Source: Hippophae tibetana (lineage: Eukaryota; Streptophyta; Magnoliopsida; Rosales; Elaeagnaceae). From it: DNA of 64,000 nucleotides. Under the pieces are notes generated by a model. It worked only from the letters and a program-made list of their open reading frames with translations. It was not told the DNA's origin and did no database searches. The position numbers were made by a program, and so were the translations under genes. The stretch is taken from assembly GCA_037013495.1 (NCBI GenBank), contig CM072801.1, positions 81,391,816 to 81,455,815 of the forward strand, read 5' to 3'. This document shows positions 27,970 to 38,632 of this stretch, in pieces (position 1 is the stretch's first letter; each line of letters opens with the position of its first letter).

Positions 27970-28737
27970 CCCCCCTTCCATTCACTTCAAATCACACCTT
28001 CAAAAACTCACTTCTCTCTTCTTTCTTTCTCTCATTTCTTAGTTTTTAGTTTCTCTTAGTTTCTTTCTAAGTTTCTAAGCTTTTCTTAGTTTTTCTCTTA
28101 GTTTTTAGTTCAATTCTCTTAGGTTTAGTGTTCTTCTCTTTTTGAGAGGAACTTGTAATGTTTTTGTAATAATTTAGATTTTTGATTCAATATATGGAAG
28201 TGCAAATTCCGCTCGGAGGTTTTCTAGCAACGGGAATAGCGTCGAAGTTCTGTAAGGATTTTATTTTCTTTACAGTTATTTTTATGCTTTATTCTTACAT
28301 GTTATATTCAACTTGTCTGTGGTTAAATTTAACTATGCTAGCTGTTTAGTAAAAATGATGTAATAACGACGTTGTTATGCTTGCGAAATATTAAATAGGT
28401 AAAAATCTTTAAAATGAATTGATTTTGTTTTTATTCAAGATTTTATATTAAGAATGTTAGAGAGAAATATATTATTTTTCATTACAAACTTAAACCCGAA
28501 AATTAGATTTTAAGGTTTAGTTATCCGGTCTAATTTAGAGTAGTGCTCTTTTATTTGTTGGTACAATCGCCCGGTAGTTAGAGTGAAACTCTATTTCAAA
28601 AGTTTTTATAAGAATTATTATGAGAAAATGTATTGACAACATGTTTTCAATAGTGGTTTTAAAACTTGAAAGTTAGTACTCGGATAATTAAATTCTTAGG
28701 TTTAATTTGGACACCTTGAATAAAGTTTAAACTGTCT

Positions 28738-28887
28738 AACCCCACCAAAGGTGGCATTTAAATGGTTCATTTTCAATCTCTTAGAAAAAGGAATTAATTT
28801 AATTAAGCATATTAGTTATCAACCCCACCCATAGGTGTTAATTGATTTGTTTAGTTAACAAAGAATATCTAACCCCACCAAAGGTGG
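28738..28887 (+). repeat. Three short CCACC/GGTGG hairpin repeats in the LTR
   Basis: AACCCCACCAAAGGTGG occurs at 28738-28754 and 28871-28887, each a 5-bp stem with an AAA loop. A diverged version, AACCCCACCCATAGGTG, lies at 28821-28837. Spacing is irregular. The same trio is in the 3' LTR. In an RNA starting near 27990 they fall far into the LTR-derived leader. Function unknown. Confidence 0.6.
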
Positions 28888-29379
28888 TATTTATATAAAA
28901 AAGAGAGAATCAATAAAATGTCAATTTATATCTTTAATAACCTAGTTAATATGAGCAAGCATAATTAATTTAGTTATTATATCCATAAATACTCCGCTAA
29001 TATAAATGATAAAAATTTGCATGAACATTTATTGAATCCGTATATATGTTTATTTCTAGATAATTATTTGAATTTGTATCTATGTTTATTTTTATGATTT
29101 TAGATTATATTTAATTAATCTGTATATATGTTTTATTTTATGTTATTAGATTAGGAACACAAAAACCAAACTATCGTGACAGGATGTTTAGGATTTAATT
29201 TCGTTTTTAAAAGGTTGATTAATAAGTTAAAAACCACATACATTCCTTCCTTAGATCGACCTTGGGAGTATACTTATCATTTTCTACGAAATGATTCGTG
29301 CACTTGCGAGAGTTTTATAAATATTAAAACCAAAGTATTTGCGGGAATCGGCGATGCCGGTTTTCGTTCATCAAGTTTT

Positions 29380-29397
29380 TGGCGCCGTTGCCGGGGA
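29380..29397 (+). other. Primer binding site, tRNA-Asp
   Basis: The 18 nt TGGCGCCGTTGCCGGGGA begin 6 nt after the 5' LTR. As I recall the plant tRNA-Asp(GUC) 3' end including CCA, they are its exact complement. This is the primer for minus-strand synthesis. tRNA-Asp priming is typical of Athila elements. Confidence 0.9.
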
Positions 29398-30010
29398 CGG
29401 AATAGCGTTTTTAAATTATTTATCAAAATTTTAAAAACATTTTTGTGCTGTAAATAATTGTGATATTTTAATAATAATCAAATTTCAAAATTCATAATAA
29501 AAAAAAAATAAAAAATAAAAAAAATAAAAAAAAAATAAAAAATAAAAAATAAAAAAAATAATAATTTTTTTTTTTTGTAAAATAATTTAGAAATTTGAAA
29601 TTTGAAGTAAAAAAATTTACCGTTCATAAATAGTAAAAAAAAAAAACCAAAAAAAAACATTACTTGAATTTATACCTAATTAACTAAATAACATGAAAAG
29701 TAAAAATCTAAGGGAGTTCTGTCTAGGAGACTAGTTCTTGAAAGCCTTTGTGCCACTAGTCTTTCCTGGGAACGTTGCTCTGGCTAGGAGAATGGTATTT
29801 AAGGAGCCGTTTGCACCACCATTCTTTCCTGGGAGCACTCTTGGTTAATACTAATTATGTTACAAAAAAAAATAAAAAAATAAAAAAAAAATTTCTTTTT
29901 TTTAGGGTTTAACTAGTTTGTTTAGTGTTTTGTATAAAATAACATGTAAATTTTATCTAAATTTTTTTATTTTGTTGACAGGAGTTTTAAATTTACGTTT
30001 ACAATAGTCT
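29398..30010 (+). other. 5' leader: A-rich tract, twin hairpins, splice-acceptor-like site
   Basis: About 610 nt with no gene. From about 29498 to 29660 it is low-complexity A-rich sequence. Two hairpins lie at 29725-29767 and 29786-29830, and a second A-rich run at about 29865-29890. At 29970-29981 a T-rich run ends in GACAG/GAG, resembling a 3' splice site 30 nt before the ORF1 start. Packaging or dimerisation signals are expected in this part of a retroelement RNA. Confidence 0.7.
29725..29830 (+). other. Tandem leader hairpins with compensatory stem changes
   Basis: Hairpin 1: AGGA (29725-29728) plus GACTAGT (29729-29735), loop 29736-29754, then ACTAGTC (29755-29761), a TT bulge and TCCT (29764-29767). 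Hairpin 2: AGGA (29786-29789) plus GAATGGT (29790-29796), loop 29797-29817, then ACCATTC (29818-29824), a TT bulge and TCCT (29827-29830). The stems differ at two base pairs, and both partners changed each time (C-G to A-T, A-T to G-C). The loops share AGCC-TTTG-CC elements. This supports a selected RNA structure made by local duplication. Its role is unknown; packaging or dimerisation is a reasonable guess. Confidence 0.75.
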
Positions 30011-31348
30011 ATGCGTGGTAGGAGATCCTTAGGAAACCCCCTTACACCATATGTAAATAAATTTCATAAATTTAAACAAGTGTCAACAAAACTGGATTCT
30101 ACCCATCAACCTGTTTTTGAGCCAAACATAGAACCAAGTCTTAATCCTTTACTAGAACCAAAAGAAATGGAGGAAAACCAACATATTAGGGAAACCACAA
30201 TGAAAGAGTTTGCAAGACCGGTAATAGGCACGGCAACTGCCGCTATCCAGTTGGGGGAGGCTGCTCGGAATTACGACCTTAAAAATATTCATTTTTCTAT
30301 GCTTCCTTCCTTTTATGGGTTACCTAATGAAGATTCTCTTTCCTTTATGAGAGATTTCTATGCTACGGTCCAAACATTCCCCCTCGGTATTCTAAACGAG
30401 GATCAACTTAGGATGAGATGTTTTCCCTACACTCTAAAGGATAAGGCCAAAGCTTGGTTGATGTCACTTCCCCCAGGTTCTCTGATGACATGGGGTAACA
30501 TTTACAATAAATTCATGGGAAAATTCTATTCCCATCAAAAAACATCAGAGTTGAGAGGAAAGATTGCTACTTTCTCTCAGATGGATGGAGAACCATTCCA
30601 TGAAGCTTGGGATAGGTTCAAGATGTTTCTCACTCAGTGTCCCCATCATAGCTTTCCCCTGCAGTTGCAGAACCAATTCTTTTACGATGGACTTACACAA
30701 CAATGTCAGTTCATTGTCGACAACGCTGCAGGAGGAGCAATAGGAGAAAAGACTGCCTCAGAGACGTATAACCTCTTTGAGATGTTGGGTGCTAATTCCC
30801 AACAGAAAAGCTCCCGAGTGAGAAAAGCTGGAGTTCATGAAATCGACTCCAGTAATGAAGTTCAACAACAACTTGTTCAACTGACTAAGCAAGTTGCCCT
30901 TCTCGCTACACAAACCAACACCAATAATGATCAATATGGTTTGTATAGCAACATGGGACATGGTACTGAAGCCTGTCCATATCAAGGAGAAACAACTGGA
31001 CCTGAACAGGTCAATGTGTTGGGAGCATATCAACAGAGACCAAGGTTTGATCCCAACTCAAATACCTATAATCCTGGGTGGAGAAGTCATCCAAATTTCT
31101 CTTGGAGGCAAAACAACCCTCCTTTCACTCAAGGCTCAAACCAGGCAGGTCAGCAATTCCACCCACCTATTCCAAGAAGCATTCCCAATAAACCAACCCT
31201 GGAGGACAACTTGAATTCTTTTATTCAAGTCTGTAGGGATAATCAATCTAAAACCAATCAACGGTTGGACTCTGTGGAAGCTTCTATCAAAAAGGTGGAA
31301 GTTCAAGTTGAACAGTTAGTTGAACATTTGCAAAAAGGCAAAGACTAA
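30011..31348 (+). CDS. ORF1: stand-alone Gag protein of the Athila element (445 aa)
   Basis: Encodes a Gag-type structural protein, expected to form the cytoplasmic virus-like particle. Residues 64-265 are the retrotransposon Gag (capsid-like) core, with [26 protein letters not shown] and [10 protein letters not shown]-type motifs. By hand alignment 144 of 202 residues match the Gag core of ORF2. A basic, proline-containing extension of about 53 residues precedes the core. After it come a Q/N- and P-rich linker and a C-terminal segment (about 402-445) with heptad-like NQRLDSVEASIKKVEVQVEQL character that parallels ORF2 residues 327-369. It ends there, with no protease or pol. I chose the first ATG after the leader, 30 nt after an acceptor-like site. 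Divergence from ORF2 far exceeds LTR divergence, so the duplication predates this insertion and both frames were kept open. Confidence 0.88.
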   Translation: MRGRRSLGNPLTPYVNKFHKFKQVSTKLDSTHQPVFEPNIEPSLNPLLEPKEMEENQHIRETTMKEFARPVIGTATAAIQLGEAARNYDLKNIHFSMLPSFYGLPNEDSLSFMRDFYATVQTFPLGILNEDQLRMRCFPYTLKDKAKAWLMSLPPGSLMTWGNIYNKFMGKFYSHQKTSELRGKIATFSQMDGEPFHEAWDRFKMFLTQCPHHSFPLQLQNQFFYDGLTQQCQFIVDNAAGGAIGEKTASETYNLFEMLGANSQQKSSRVRKAGVHEIDSSNEVQQQLVQLTKQVALLATQTNTNNDQYGLYSNMGHGTEACPYQGETTGPEQVNVLGAYQQRPRFDPNSNTYNPGWRSHPNFSWRQNNPPFTQGSNQAGQQFHPPIPRSIPNKPTLEDNLNSFIQVCRDNQSKTNQRLDSVEASIKKVEVQVEQLVEHLQKGKD

Positions 31349-31544
31349 TTCAATGAAGAGGAGACATTGAGTTTTTCATTCTGCAATCTCCAAGCAACGT
31401 CTTACTAGAAGACGCTAAATTTTAGTCCTGTATGGGAGGTCACCCATTATTGTATTTTCCTTTGTTTTAGTTTGCGTGTAATAAAAATTCAGATGAAATA
31501 AAATTTGTTTGTTTCAAAAATTCTGTCCATTCGCTTAAATTTAA

Positions 31545-31578
<34 letters not shown>

Positions 31579-31705
31579 TATATTAGGTTCCTTGCACTTT
31601 TTGCTTTTACGTTTTATCAAGTTATACATATTTCTTAGAGATATCTACTAAAAGCAAAATGTTGATACACAATAGGAGGAGGATCATTTTCAACTACAAA
31701 CAACC
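31349..31705 (+). other. ORF1-ORF2 spacer with hairpin pair
   Basis: 357 nt without a gene. Near its start are CGTCTT-ACTAG-AAGACG (31398-31414) and ATGGG-AGGTCA-CCCAT (31432-31447), the same two-hairpin layout as after ORF2. Then come an A run (about 31541-31561), a TA dinucleotide run (about 31562-31582) and the context AACCATGGG at the ORF2 start. ORF1 and ORF2 do not overlap, so ORF2 needs separate initiation or a spliced RNA. Which one is used cannot be seen. Confidence 0.75.
31398..31447 (+). other. Hairpin pair after ORF1, homologous to the post-pol pair
   Basis: CGTCTT-ACTAG-AAGACG (31398-31414) and ATGGG-AGGTCA-CCCAT (31432-31447) lie about 50 nt after the ORF1 stop. Order, spacing and stem sequences match the pair after ORF2, while the loops and the linker have diverged. 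The duplicated gag therefore has its own copy of an RNA element that otherwise marks the end of pol. Confidence 0.75.
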
Positions 31706-34700
31706 ATGGGAGATGCTGAAGATAGGCGGAAAAAGATGAAAGAATATACAATGCCAATCATTGGCAATATAACTTCCGGTATCCAATTACAAGAGGCTGC
31801 AAGGAATTATGAATTGAAAAAGATTCATTATTCTTTGTTGCCTTCCTTTTACGGTATCCCTAATGAAGACCCTTTGCATTTCATTCGAGAATTCTATGCT
31901 ATTGTCCAAACCTTTCCACTACATGCAATTAATGAAGATCAACTTAGGATGAGGTGTTTTCCTTACACTCTCAAAGATAAAGCTTGGTCATGGTTCATTA
32001 CTCTACAGTCAGGTTCTCTTAAAACTTGGGAGGCAGTCTATGAAATTTTTATGGGTAGGTTCTATTCCCATCAAAAGACTGTTGATCTAAGAACAAAGAT
32101 AGCAACATTTTCTCAAATGAATGAAGAGCCCTTTCATGAAACTTGGGAACGATTCAAACTCCTTTTCATTCAATGTCAAAATCATAGCTTTCCCTTACAG
32201 CTACAAAACCAATTCTTTTATGATGGATTGACACTACAGAGTCAATACATGGTTGATAATGCTGCTGGAGGTGCTGTAGGAGAAAAGACCGCAGAGGAAA
32301 CCTATAATCTTTATGAGCTGTTGGGTTCTAATTCCCAACAAAGAGGTGGTAGAAGGAAAGCAAAGGTCAATGAAGTCGGCTCTGATAATGAGATAACCTT
32401 GCAACTTGCTGAATTGACTAAACAAGTGAAATTCCTCACTTCCCACCAAATTTCAAATCAAGAGGTATGTGAAGTGTGTTGTTCAATTGGGCATGGTACT
32501 CATAATTGTTCAAATACTTGTGATTCTAGTGTCGATGCCATAGAGGAAGTTCAATCTTTTCAAAGATATCATCCAAACACCTATAATCACCCAGCCTACA
32601 CCCAATATCCAACACTAAGGTCAGATAACAACCACCCTTACCCACCAAGCCAATCTTTTAAGCCAACCTTAGAAGATAGCTTGAATGCTTTTATTCAAGT
32701 TAGTCGTGACAACCAATTGATGACTAATCAAAGGTTGAACACCATGGAGGCTTCGGTTAAAAGGATTGAATCTAAAGTTGGGCAACTGGCTGAACAAATG
32801 CAAAAGAAAGAACCAGGAAAGTTGCCCAGTCAACCAGAACAAGCAAAGGATGTTAGAACCCTTCGAAGTGGTAAGGTAGTCAATACTAGTTTACCTGAAA
32901 TCTCCAACAATCTACCTTGTAGTTCAGGTAACAAAGAAGGCGATACTCTAATCTCGCAAAAAGGAGAAACAAGTGTTAAACTTAACAAGCCTTCTGAAAA
33001 ACTCATTGGGGGGTCATCTGACACCCCCAAAATTCAAAAGACAACAGAACCACACCAGATACAAGTACCTTTTCCCCACCGGTTGAAAGAATCCAAACAA
33101 GATAAGCAATTCACTGATCTTTTTAATATGCTCTCTAAAGTAAATATCAATTTACCATTATTAGAAGTGATCATGAATGTGCTCTCATATGCCAAATTTT
33201 TCAAAGAGTTGAACACTAAGAAAAGGAGGTATGAACTGAATGAACGAGTAGTAGTATCAGAAATTTCTAGCGCTATACTTCAGCACAAACTACCCCCTAA
33301 GTTGAAAGACCCTGGAAGTTTTATTATAAACATAACTATGGGGGATAGGAAGGTTGCTAAAGCAATGCTTGATTTAGGTGCTAGTATAAATTTGATGCCC
33401 TACTCTATATTCTTACAACTCAATCTAGGGGATTTAAAACCCACAACTATGTCCCTTCAACTTGCAGATAGATCTCTTAAATATCCAGAGGGAATAGTTG
33501 AGGATGTTTTGGTACAGGTAGACAAACTGATAATACCTGTTGACTTTGTGGTTCTGGATATGCAAGAAAATCCAGCATTGGACAGAGAGCACACAATATT
33601 GCTTGGTAGACCATTTATGGCAACTACTAAAACTATTATTGATGTCCAAGATGGAAATTTGACAATGACAGTCTTAGGAGAGACTGTTCATTTTAAAGTT
33701 TTTGATTCTTCACCTTTCCCTTCTATTTCTGCCATCGATGAAATATTCGATGTTGATCCTTTGGATAATCTTGTCCAAAACACCTTTTTCCGAACCAGAA
33801 TAGAAGACAAGCTTGAAACCGTTCTTACACTTGAAAAGGTTGAAGAAGATGTAGATGAGGAAATAAAGGGGTACCTTGAACAACTAGACAATAATGAAGT
33901 GATGACAAAATCTAGTACACTTTTAAATCTACCCAGTTCTTCATCTATTAAAGAGGCCAATCCACCTGAACTTGAACTCAAAGACTTACCTGAGCACTTA
34001 AAATATGTGTTTTTGGGAGAAGGGGAAACTTATCCAGTGATAATTTCTTCAACCTTGACCAAACCACAAGAAAAGGAACTCATCAAAGTGCTTAAACAGT
34101 TTAAGAAATCTATAGGTTGGAGTATAGGGGATATAAGAGGCATTAGTCCAACAATGTGTATGCACAAGATCAACTTGGAGGACGGTGCTAAACCTGTACG
34201 AGAGGCCCAAAGAAGACTAAACCCAAACATGCAAGAGGTAGTTAAGAAGGAAATTCTTAAATTATTAGAAGAAGGGATTATCTACCCTATTGCAGATAGT
34301 AAGTGGGTTAGTCCAGTGCATGTGGTACCAAAGAAATCTGGGATAACAGTTGTTAAGAATGACAAAAGTGAATTAGTGCCCACTAGAATAATCACTGGAT
34401 GGAGAATGTGTATAGATTTTAGGAAACTAAATTTATATACGAAAAAGGATCACTTTCCTCTTCCATTCATTGATCAAATGTTGGAAAGATTAGCTGGGCA
34501 CGAATTTTACTGTTTTTTGGATGGACTGTCTGGATATTATCAAGTACCCATAGCACCAGAAGATCAGGAAAAGACCACATTTACATGTCCTTTTGGGACA
34601 TTTGCTTTTCGCAGAATGCCATTTGGGTTATGCAATGCCCCTGCCACGTTCCAGAGATGCATGATATCCATTTTCTCGGACATGGTGGAAAAATTCATTG

Positions 34701-36877
34701 AGATTTTCATGGACGATTTCTCTGTCTTTGGGAACTCATTTGATGATTGCTTACATAAATTGACTTTGGTTTTAGAAAGATGCATTGAATGCAATCTAAC
34801 CCTTAGTTGGGAGAAAAGTCATTTTATGGTTCAACAAGGGATAGTTTTAGGACATATAATTTCAAACAAGGGTATTGAAGTTGATAAGGCAAAAGTTGAA
34901 TTGATATCCAAACTACCTCCCCCTACATCTGTGAAGGGGATAAGAAGCTTCTTGGGACATGCAGGATTCTACAGACGATTTATTAAAGATTTCTCTAAAA
35001 TAAGTCGTCCATTATGTAACTTGCTATCCAAAGATGCTGATTTTGATTTCAACAATGACTGCCTTACCTCCTTTAATACCTTGAAAGATAAACTCACATC
35101 TACCCCTGTTATAATGGCACCAAACTGGTCTTTACCCTTTGAAATAATGTGTGACGCTTCTGATTATGCAATAGGAGCAGTCCTGGGACAAAGAGTGGAA
35201 AAGCGTTTACATGTCATCTACTATGCTAGCAAAACACTCAATGATGCCCAGATGAATTACACCACCACTGAAAAGGAATTCTTGGCTATAGTATTCTCTT
35301 TAGACAAATTTCGGTCTTATTTAGTAGGATCTAAAGTGATTGTGCATTCTGATCATGCTGCTTTAAGATACCTATTAAGTAAACCAAATGCCAAGCCAAG
35401 GTTAATCAGGTGGGTCTTACTCTTACAAGAATTTGACCTAGAAATCAAGGATAAGAAAGGCAGTGAAAACTTAGTAGCTGACCATTTGTCTAGGTTGATT
35501 TCTGACTTTAATTCTCTTAAAGATGAGAGTAATGACGATATAGTTGAAACCTTTCCTGATGAACAGTTATTTTTCATAGGTCCGAACCCATGGTACGCTG
35601 ATATTGTAAACTATCTTGCCACTGGTGTTTTGCGACCTAACACTTCATATCAGGAGAAGAAAAGGTTTTTTAAAACTATTAAGGACTATTTCTGGGATGA
35701 CCCTTATTTATACAAGATTGGTCAAGATCAAGTCATCCGGAGATGTGTACCTGAAGAAGAACATAAGAGCATTCTGACTTTTTGTCATGAACTTCATTGT
35801 GGGGGTCATTTTGGAGGAGAAAAGACAGCCCGTAAGATATTACAGTCTGGATTCTTTTGGCCCACTCTTTTTAAAGATGCTCATATGTTTTGTGCACAAT
35901 GTGATAGATGTCAAAGAACAGGAAACATAAGCAAAAGAGATGAAATGCCTTTGACATCTAATTTAGTTGTTGAACTCTTTGACGTATGGGGGATTGACTT
36001 TATGGGTCCTTTTCCCCCATCTAATGGTTTTCAATACATTTTGGTTGCTGTGGATTATGTGTCCAAGTGGGTAGAAGCTATCCCCACCAAAACCAATGAT
36101 GCTAATGTTGTTGTGAAATTCTTGAAAGATTTCATATTCAGTAGGTTCGGAACGCCTAGAGCTATAATAAGTGATGGAGGTAGCCATTTTTGTAACAAAC
36201 TCTTTGATGGAGTACTAAACAAGTACAACATCACACATAAGGTAGCTACTCCATATCATCCTCAAACTTCCGGATTAGTGGAAGTAAGTAATAGGCAAAT
36301 CAAGGGAATACTGGAACGCACTGTGCGTCCTTCAAGGAAGGATTGGGCATTTAAGTTAAATGATGCCTTATGGGCATACCGCACCGCTTACAAAACACCT
36401 ATTGGGATGAGCCCTTACCGATTAATCTTTGGGAAAGCGTGCCACCTTCCAGTTGAACTTGAACACAAGGCTTATTGGGCAATTAAAGAGCTAAACATGG
36501 ATTTAGATAAAGCAGGTGAAAAACGAGTACTCCAGCTTCATGAGTTGGAAGAAATTAGGAATGAAGCCTATGAGAATGCCAAATTATACAAGGAGCGTAC
36601 TAAGCGCTATCATGACAAGAGGCTAGTTCCTAAGACTCTTCACCCTGGAATGAAAGTTCTTTTATTTAACTCTCGTTTGAGATTGTTTCCAGGAAAGCTA
36701 AGATCAAGATGGGATGGACCATTCAAAATAGTTCAGGTATCTGAACATGGAGTAGTAGAACTATTGGACTCCAAGACACAAAAAACGTTCAAAGTTAATG
36801 GCCATCGTGTCAAGCCTTATGTGGAAGAACCAAACAACATTGCTGAAATGGATTGCATTTGGCTGAGTAACCCTTAG
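31706..36877 (+). CDS. ORF2: Gag-protease-RT-RNase H-integrase polyprotein (1723 aa)
   Basis: Complete Athila-type Gag-Pol in a single frame. Gag core at residues 11-212; CX2CX4HX4C zinc knuckle at 255-268; heptad-like segment at 327-369; TLRSGK at 385-390; aspartic protease with DLGAS at 556-560 (the form I recall as usual in this clade); reverse transcriptase with D939 and the FMDD box at 1001-1004; RNase H with D1150 and D1216; integrase with its HHCC finger (from H1361, with C1396 and C1399) and a DD35E triad D1431, D1490, E1526 with exact 35-residue spacing; and a C-terminal RWDGPF module near 1668-1673. No chromodomain follows, as expected for Athila. The ATG at 31706 has a strong AACCATGGG context. 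The frame is uninterrupted and looks whole. Having Gag both here and in ORF1 is unusual. Confidence 0.93.
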   Translation: MGDAEDRRKKMKEYTMPIIGNITSGIQLQEAARNYELKKIHYSLLPSFYGIPNEDPLHFIREFYAIVQTFPLHAINEDQLRMRCFPYTLKDKAWSWFITLQSGSLKTWEAVYEIFMGRFYSHQKTVDLRTKIATFSQMNEEPFHETWERFKLLFIQCQNHSFPLQLQNQFFYDGLTLQSQYMVDNAAGGAVGEKTAEETYNLYELLGSNSQQRGGRRKAKVNEVGSDNEITLQLAELTKQVKFLTSHQISNQEVCEVCCSIGHGTHNCSNTCDSSVDAIEEVQSFQRYHPNTYNHPAYTQYPTLRSDNNHPYPPSQSFKPTLEDSLNAFIQVSRDNQLMTNQRLNTMEASVKRIESKVGQLAEQMQKKEPGKLPSQPEQAKDVRTLRSGKVVNTSLPEISNNLPCSSGNKEGDTLISQKGETSVKLNKPSEKLIGGSSDTPKIQKTTEPHQIQVPFPHRLKESKQDKQFTDLFNMLSKVNINLPLLEVIMNVLSYAKFFKELNTKKRRYELNERVVVSEISSAILQHKLPPKLKDPGSFIINITMGDRKVAKAMLDLGASINLMPYSIFLQLNLGDLKPTTMSLQLADRSLKYPEGIVEDVLVQVDKLIIPVDFVVLDMQENPALDREHTILLGRPFMATTKTIIDVQDGNLTMTVLGETVHFKVFDSSPFPSISAIDEIFDVDPLDNLVQNTFFRTRIEDKLETVLTLEKVEEDVDEEIKGYLEQLDNNEVMTKSSTLLNLPSSSSIKEANPPELELKDLPEHLKYVFLGEGETYPVIISSTLTKPQEKELIKVLKQFKKSIGWSIGDIRGISPTMCMHKINLEDGAKPVREAQRRLNPNMQEVVKKEILKLLEEGIIYPIADSKWVSPVHVVPKKSGITVVKNDKSELVPTRIITGWRMCIDFRKLNLYTKKDHFPLPFIDQMLERLAGHEFYCFLDGLSGYYQVPIAPEDQEKTTFTCPFGTFAFRRMPFGLCNAPATFQRCMISIFSDMVEKFIEIFMDDFSVFGNSFDDCLHKLTLVLERCIECNLTLSWEKSHFMVQQGIVLGHIISNKGIEVDKAKVELISKLPPPTSVKGIRSFLGHAGFYRRFIKDFSKISRPLCNLLSKDADFDFNNDCLTSFNTLKDKLTSTPVIMAPNWSLPFEIMCDASDYAIGAVLGQRVEKRLHVIYYASKTLNDAQMNYTTTEKEFLAIVFSLDKFRSYLVGSKVIVHSDHAALRYLLSKPNAKPRLIRWVLLLQEFDLEIKDKKGSENLVADHLSRLISDFNSLKDESNDDIVETFPDEQLFFIGPNPWYADIVNYLATGVLRPNTSYQEKKRFFKTIKDYFWDDPYLYKIGQDQVIRRCVPEEEHKSILTFCHELHCGGHFGGEKTARKILQSGFFWPTLFKDAHMFCAQCDRCQRTGNISKRDEMPLTSNLVVELFDVWGIDFMGPFPPSNGFQYILVAVDYVSKWVEAIPTKTNDANVVVKFLKDFIFSRFGTPRAIISDGGSHFCNKLFDGVLNKYNITHKVATPYHPQTSGLVEVSNRQIKGILERTVRPSRKDWAFKLNDALWAYRTAYKTPIGMSPYRLIFGKACHLPVELEHKAYWAIKELNMDLDKAGEKRVLQLHELEEIRNEAYENAKLYKERTKRYHDKRLVPKTLHPGMKVLLFNSRLRLFPGKLRSRWDGPFKIVQVSEHGVVELLDSKTQKTFKVNGHRVKPYVEEPNNIAEMDCIWLSNP

Positions 36878-36890
36878 CACCAAAAAGATA

Positions 36891-36938
36891 CGTCTTGCTA
36901 AGACGTTAAACTAAGCGCTGGATGGGAGGCAACCCATC
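36891..36938 (+). other. Post-pol hairpin pair
   Basis: CGTCTT-GCT-AAGACG (36891-36905) and GATGGG-AGGCAA-CCCATC (36921-36938) form two perfect 6-bp stems 15 nt apart, starting 13 nt after the ORF2 stop. The GGGAGGCAACCC loop region is a motif I recall just after pol in many plant Athila elements. The same layout follows ORF1. Its role is unknown; 3' processing, packaging and translation control are all possible. Confidence 0.75.
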
Positions 36939-37157
36939 ATGTTAGGTAATTTTTTTGTTATTTGTTTTATTTACTTAATTTTATTGTTTATTTTAGTTTA
37001 CTTGTATGTGAATAATTTTTAAAATTGTTAAAACTAAAATATTTGTTGAGATGTTAGAAGTTCACAGCGATCTGTCTGTATACACTTTAATGATGAATAT
37101 GATGGATGCACCTGCATTTCTTCATTACTACTTACACATTCTCAAGAAATAGGTAAT

Positions 37158-37236
37158 CTTTCTCCTCTTTTCTCTTTATCTTTAATTTGCAGTTGTTACA
37201 TTGAGGACAATGTAAGTTCTAGGTTGGGGGTGGTGG
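37158..37236 (+). other. Acceptor-like tract, stem-loop and internal G-rich tract
   Basis: A pyrimidine tract (37158-37190) ends in TTTGCAG (AG at 37191-37192), resembling a 3' splice site. Directly after it, TTACATTG-AGGA-CAATGTAA (37196-37215) forms a perfect 8-bp stem with a 4-nt loop. Then AGGTTGGGGGTGGTGG (37221-37236) follows. The 10-mer GGTTGGGGGT recurs exactly at 38744-38753 in the terminal polypurine tract, so this could be an internal second plus-strand primer. In relatives an acceptor here would serve an env message. No env frame follows. Confidence 0.55.
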
Positions 37237-37846
37237 AAAGTTACCATGCTATATATAAAAAAAATTATCACAAAAATGTATCATATCTTTAAATCAAATT
37301 TAAGTAAATAGTTAAAGTCTTTGGTACTGTTAGATTAATTTTTGAAAACATATCATGAAATATTTTGTAATTATTTTTGATAATTAGTTAGTTTTTGTCA
37401 TAACTAGTATTTCTTGATAAAATGTGGAAATTATATTAAACCCAAAATCGGTGTTTATGAATTTTTTTTAGTGGAGACTACCCTTGTGAGATATAATTTG
37501 AGCCTAATTTCTTTTATTCAGAGTGAAATATATATTTTTTCTACTCCAAACACATTTCTTATTTATTCAAAAAGTTTAGATGATCTCTATAGGTATTAGC
37601 ATTGAATGTATGAATTTTTTTCTCATCTTAATAGAGTATCATATATTTTTGATTATTATTTTTGCTTAGATTAAATGATTTGAGTAGAAATTGATAGTAT
37701 ATGCTTATATCTCATTTATGCATGACTGTTACAAAAACAAAAAGACATATCTGGGGTTACCTAAACCAAGATCAAATAGAAAAGCCAAAAAAATTAACCA
37801 CTCACCAAAATCCAAAAAAATGTACAATCTGTACATGGGTTGACTC

Positions 37847-37881
<35 letters not shown>

Positions 37882-38632
37882 GAGAGATAAAAAAATAGTA
37901 TCATCTACATACTATGACCCACATTGCCTACAAAGTTGTGAGTAAAGGCTAATTACAAAAGAAAGATATAGGAAGTAATTCCCTAAAAAGTCATTGCAAT
38001 TTCTTCATTTGTTAAAGCATATATCTTGAAATTCTTTCTTAATGAGTTTGATTTATGCATGAAAATAATTTTTGTATATGATATCTTTATAATTTATACA
38101 TTCGATTCCTTTCATGAGATCAATGTTAAAATAACACTTTGAGCCTTTATTCTTTATACATATGCGAACATATTAGTTCATTTCTATACATCAACTCTTT
38201 CGCATATAAATTAGTATGAGTGTTTGAACCCATAGGATTCAGTGCTTTGAGAGTATTGACTTGTGAGGAATAGAGTCGAAGCGAATACTGATTCATGACA
38301 CTGAAATTGGGTAAAATTAAATTGATACATTTTTGAAATGAAATATGAAAATGATTTTCGACTAATTATTATAATAAAATCATGATTGTTTAAAGAGATT
38401 AAAATAACTTATGCTTGAGATTTCAATTATGATCTTAAAAGAGATTAAAAAGTATGAGATATTTTTGTGATATGTTGTGTTCTTTTACTCTTAAATTAAT
38501 TTTTGATTGTGTTGTAATTTTAATTTTTGATTTGATTGTTTTTATCTTTACATTTAGTTCAATGTTTGTGGGTATCATTACTGAAAACCCTCACGAGACT
38601 CAAACTCGTCCACTAGGGCAACCTAGGGGTTT

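Larger units (their letters stand above)
27314..29373 (+). repeat. 5' LTR
   Basis: 2060-bp direct repeat of 38756-40825 with 6-bp inverted ends TGATGA/TCATCA. In order: a terminal hairpin (AGTGCT-CAAAA-AGCACT, 27319-27335), an AT-rich segment, a GC-rich island (27611-27826), a G-box and C-boxes, a TATA box (27962), a pyrimidine-rich stretch with repeated CTTAGTTT, and a long AT-rich downstream part. That part has three short CCACC/GGTGG-type hairpins near 28742, 28826 and 28875. It drives transcription of the element. R and U5 cannot be delimited exactly from sequence. The open frames in the GC island are compositional and are not genes. Confidence 0.95.

Noticed and set aside
27451-28042. 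Long Ala/Arg/Pro-rich frames in the GC part of both LTRs
   Set aside because: Several frames on both strands are open at once because the CGCG-rich block lacks stop codons. Composition is biased, with no domain, and they vary between the two LTRs.
28250-28278. TCTGTAAGG with TTTACAG in the LTR as a small intron
   Set aside because: The spacing is far below a workable plant intron, so I do not call it an intron.
29498-29660. A-rich tract as a SINE or processed-transcript tail
   Set aside because: It lies inside the element leader, without a target duplication or an upstream tRNA- or 7SL-like body. It is simple low-complexity sequence.
31671-31685. AGGAGGAGGATC before ORF2 resembling a bacterial ribosome binding site
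   Set aside because: The context is a plant retroelement, where such a site has no role. The match is chance purine richness.
33434-36187. Antisense frames of 60-97 codons inside ORF2
   Set aside because: Shadows of the polyprotein, with no recognisable domain or start context.
37414-37898. Short frames after ORF2 as an env gene
   Set aside because: About 60 codons each, AT-driven, one ending in a lysine run from an A tract. No signal peptide, membrane segment or similarity is visible.
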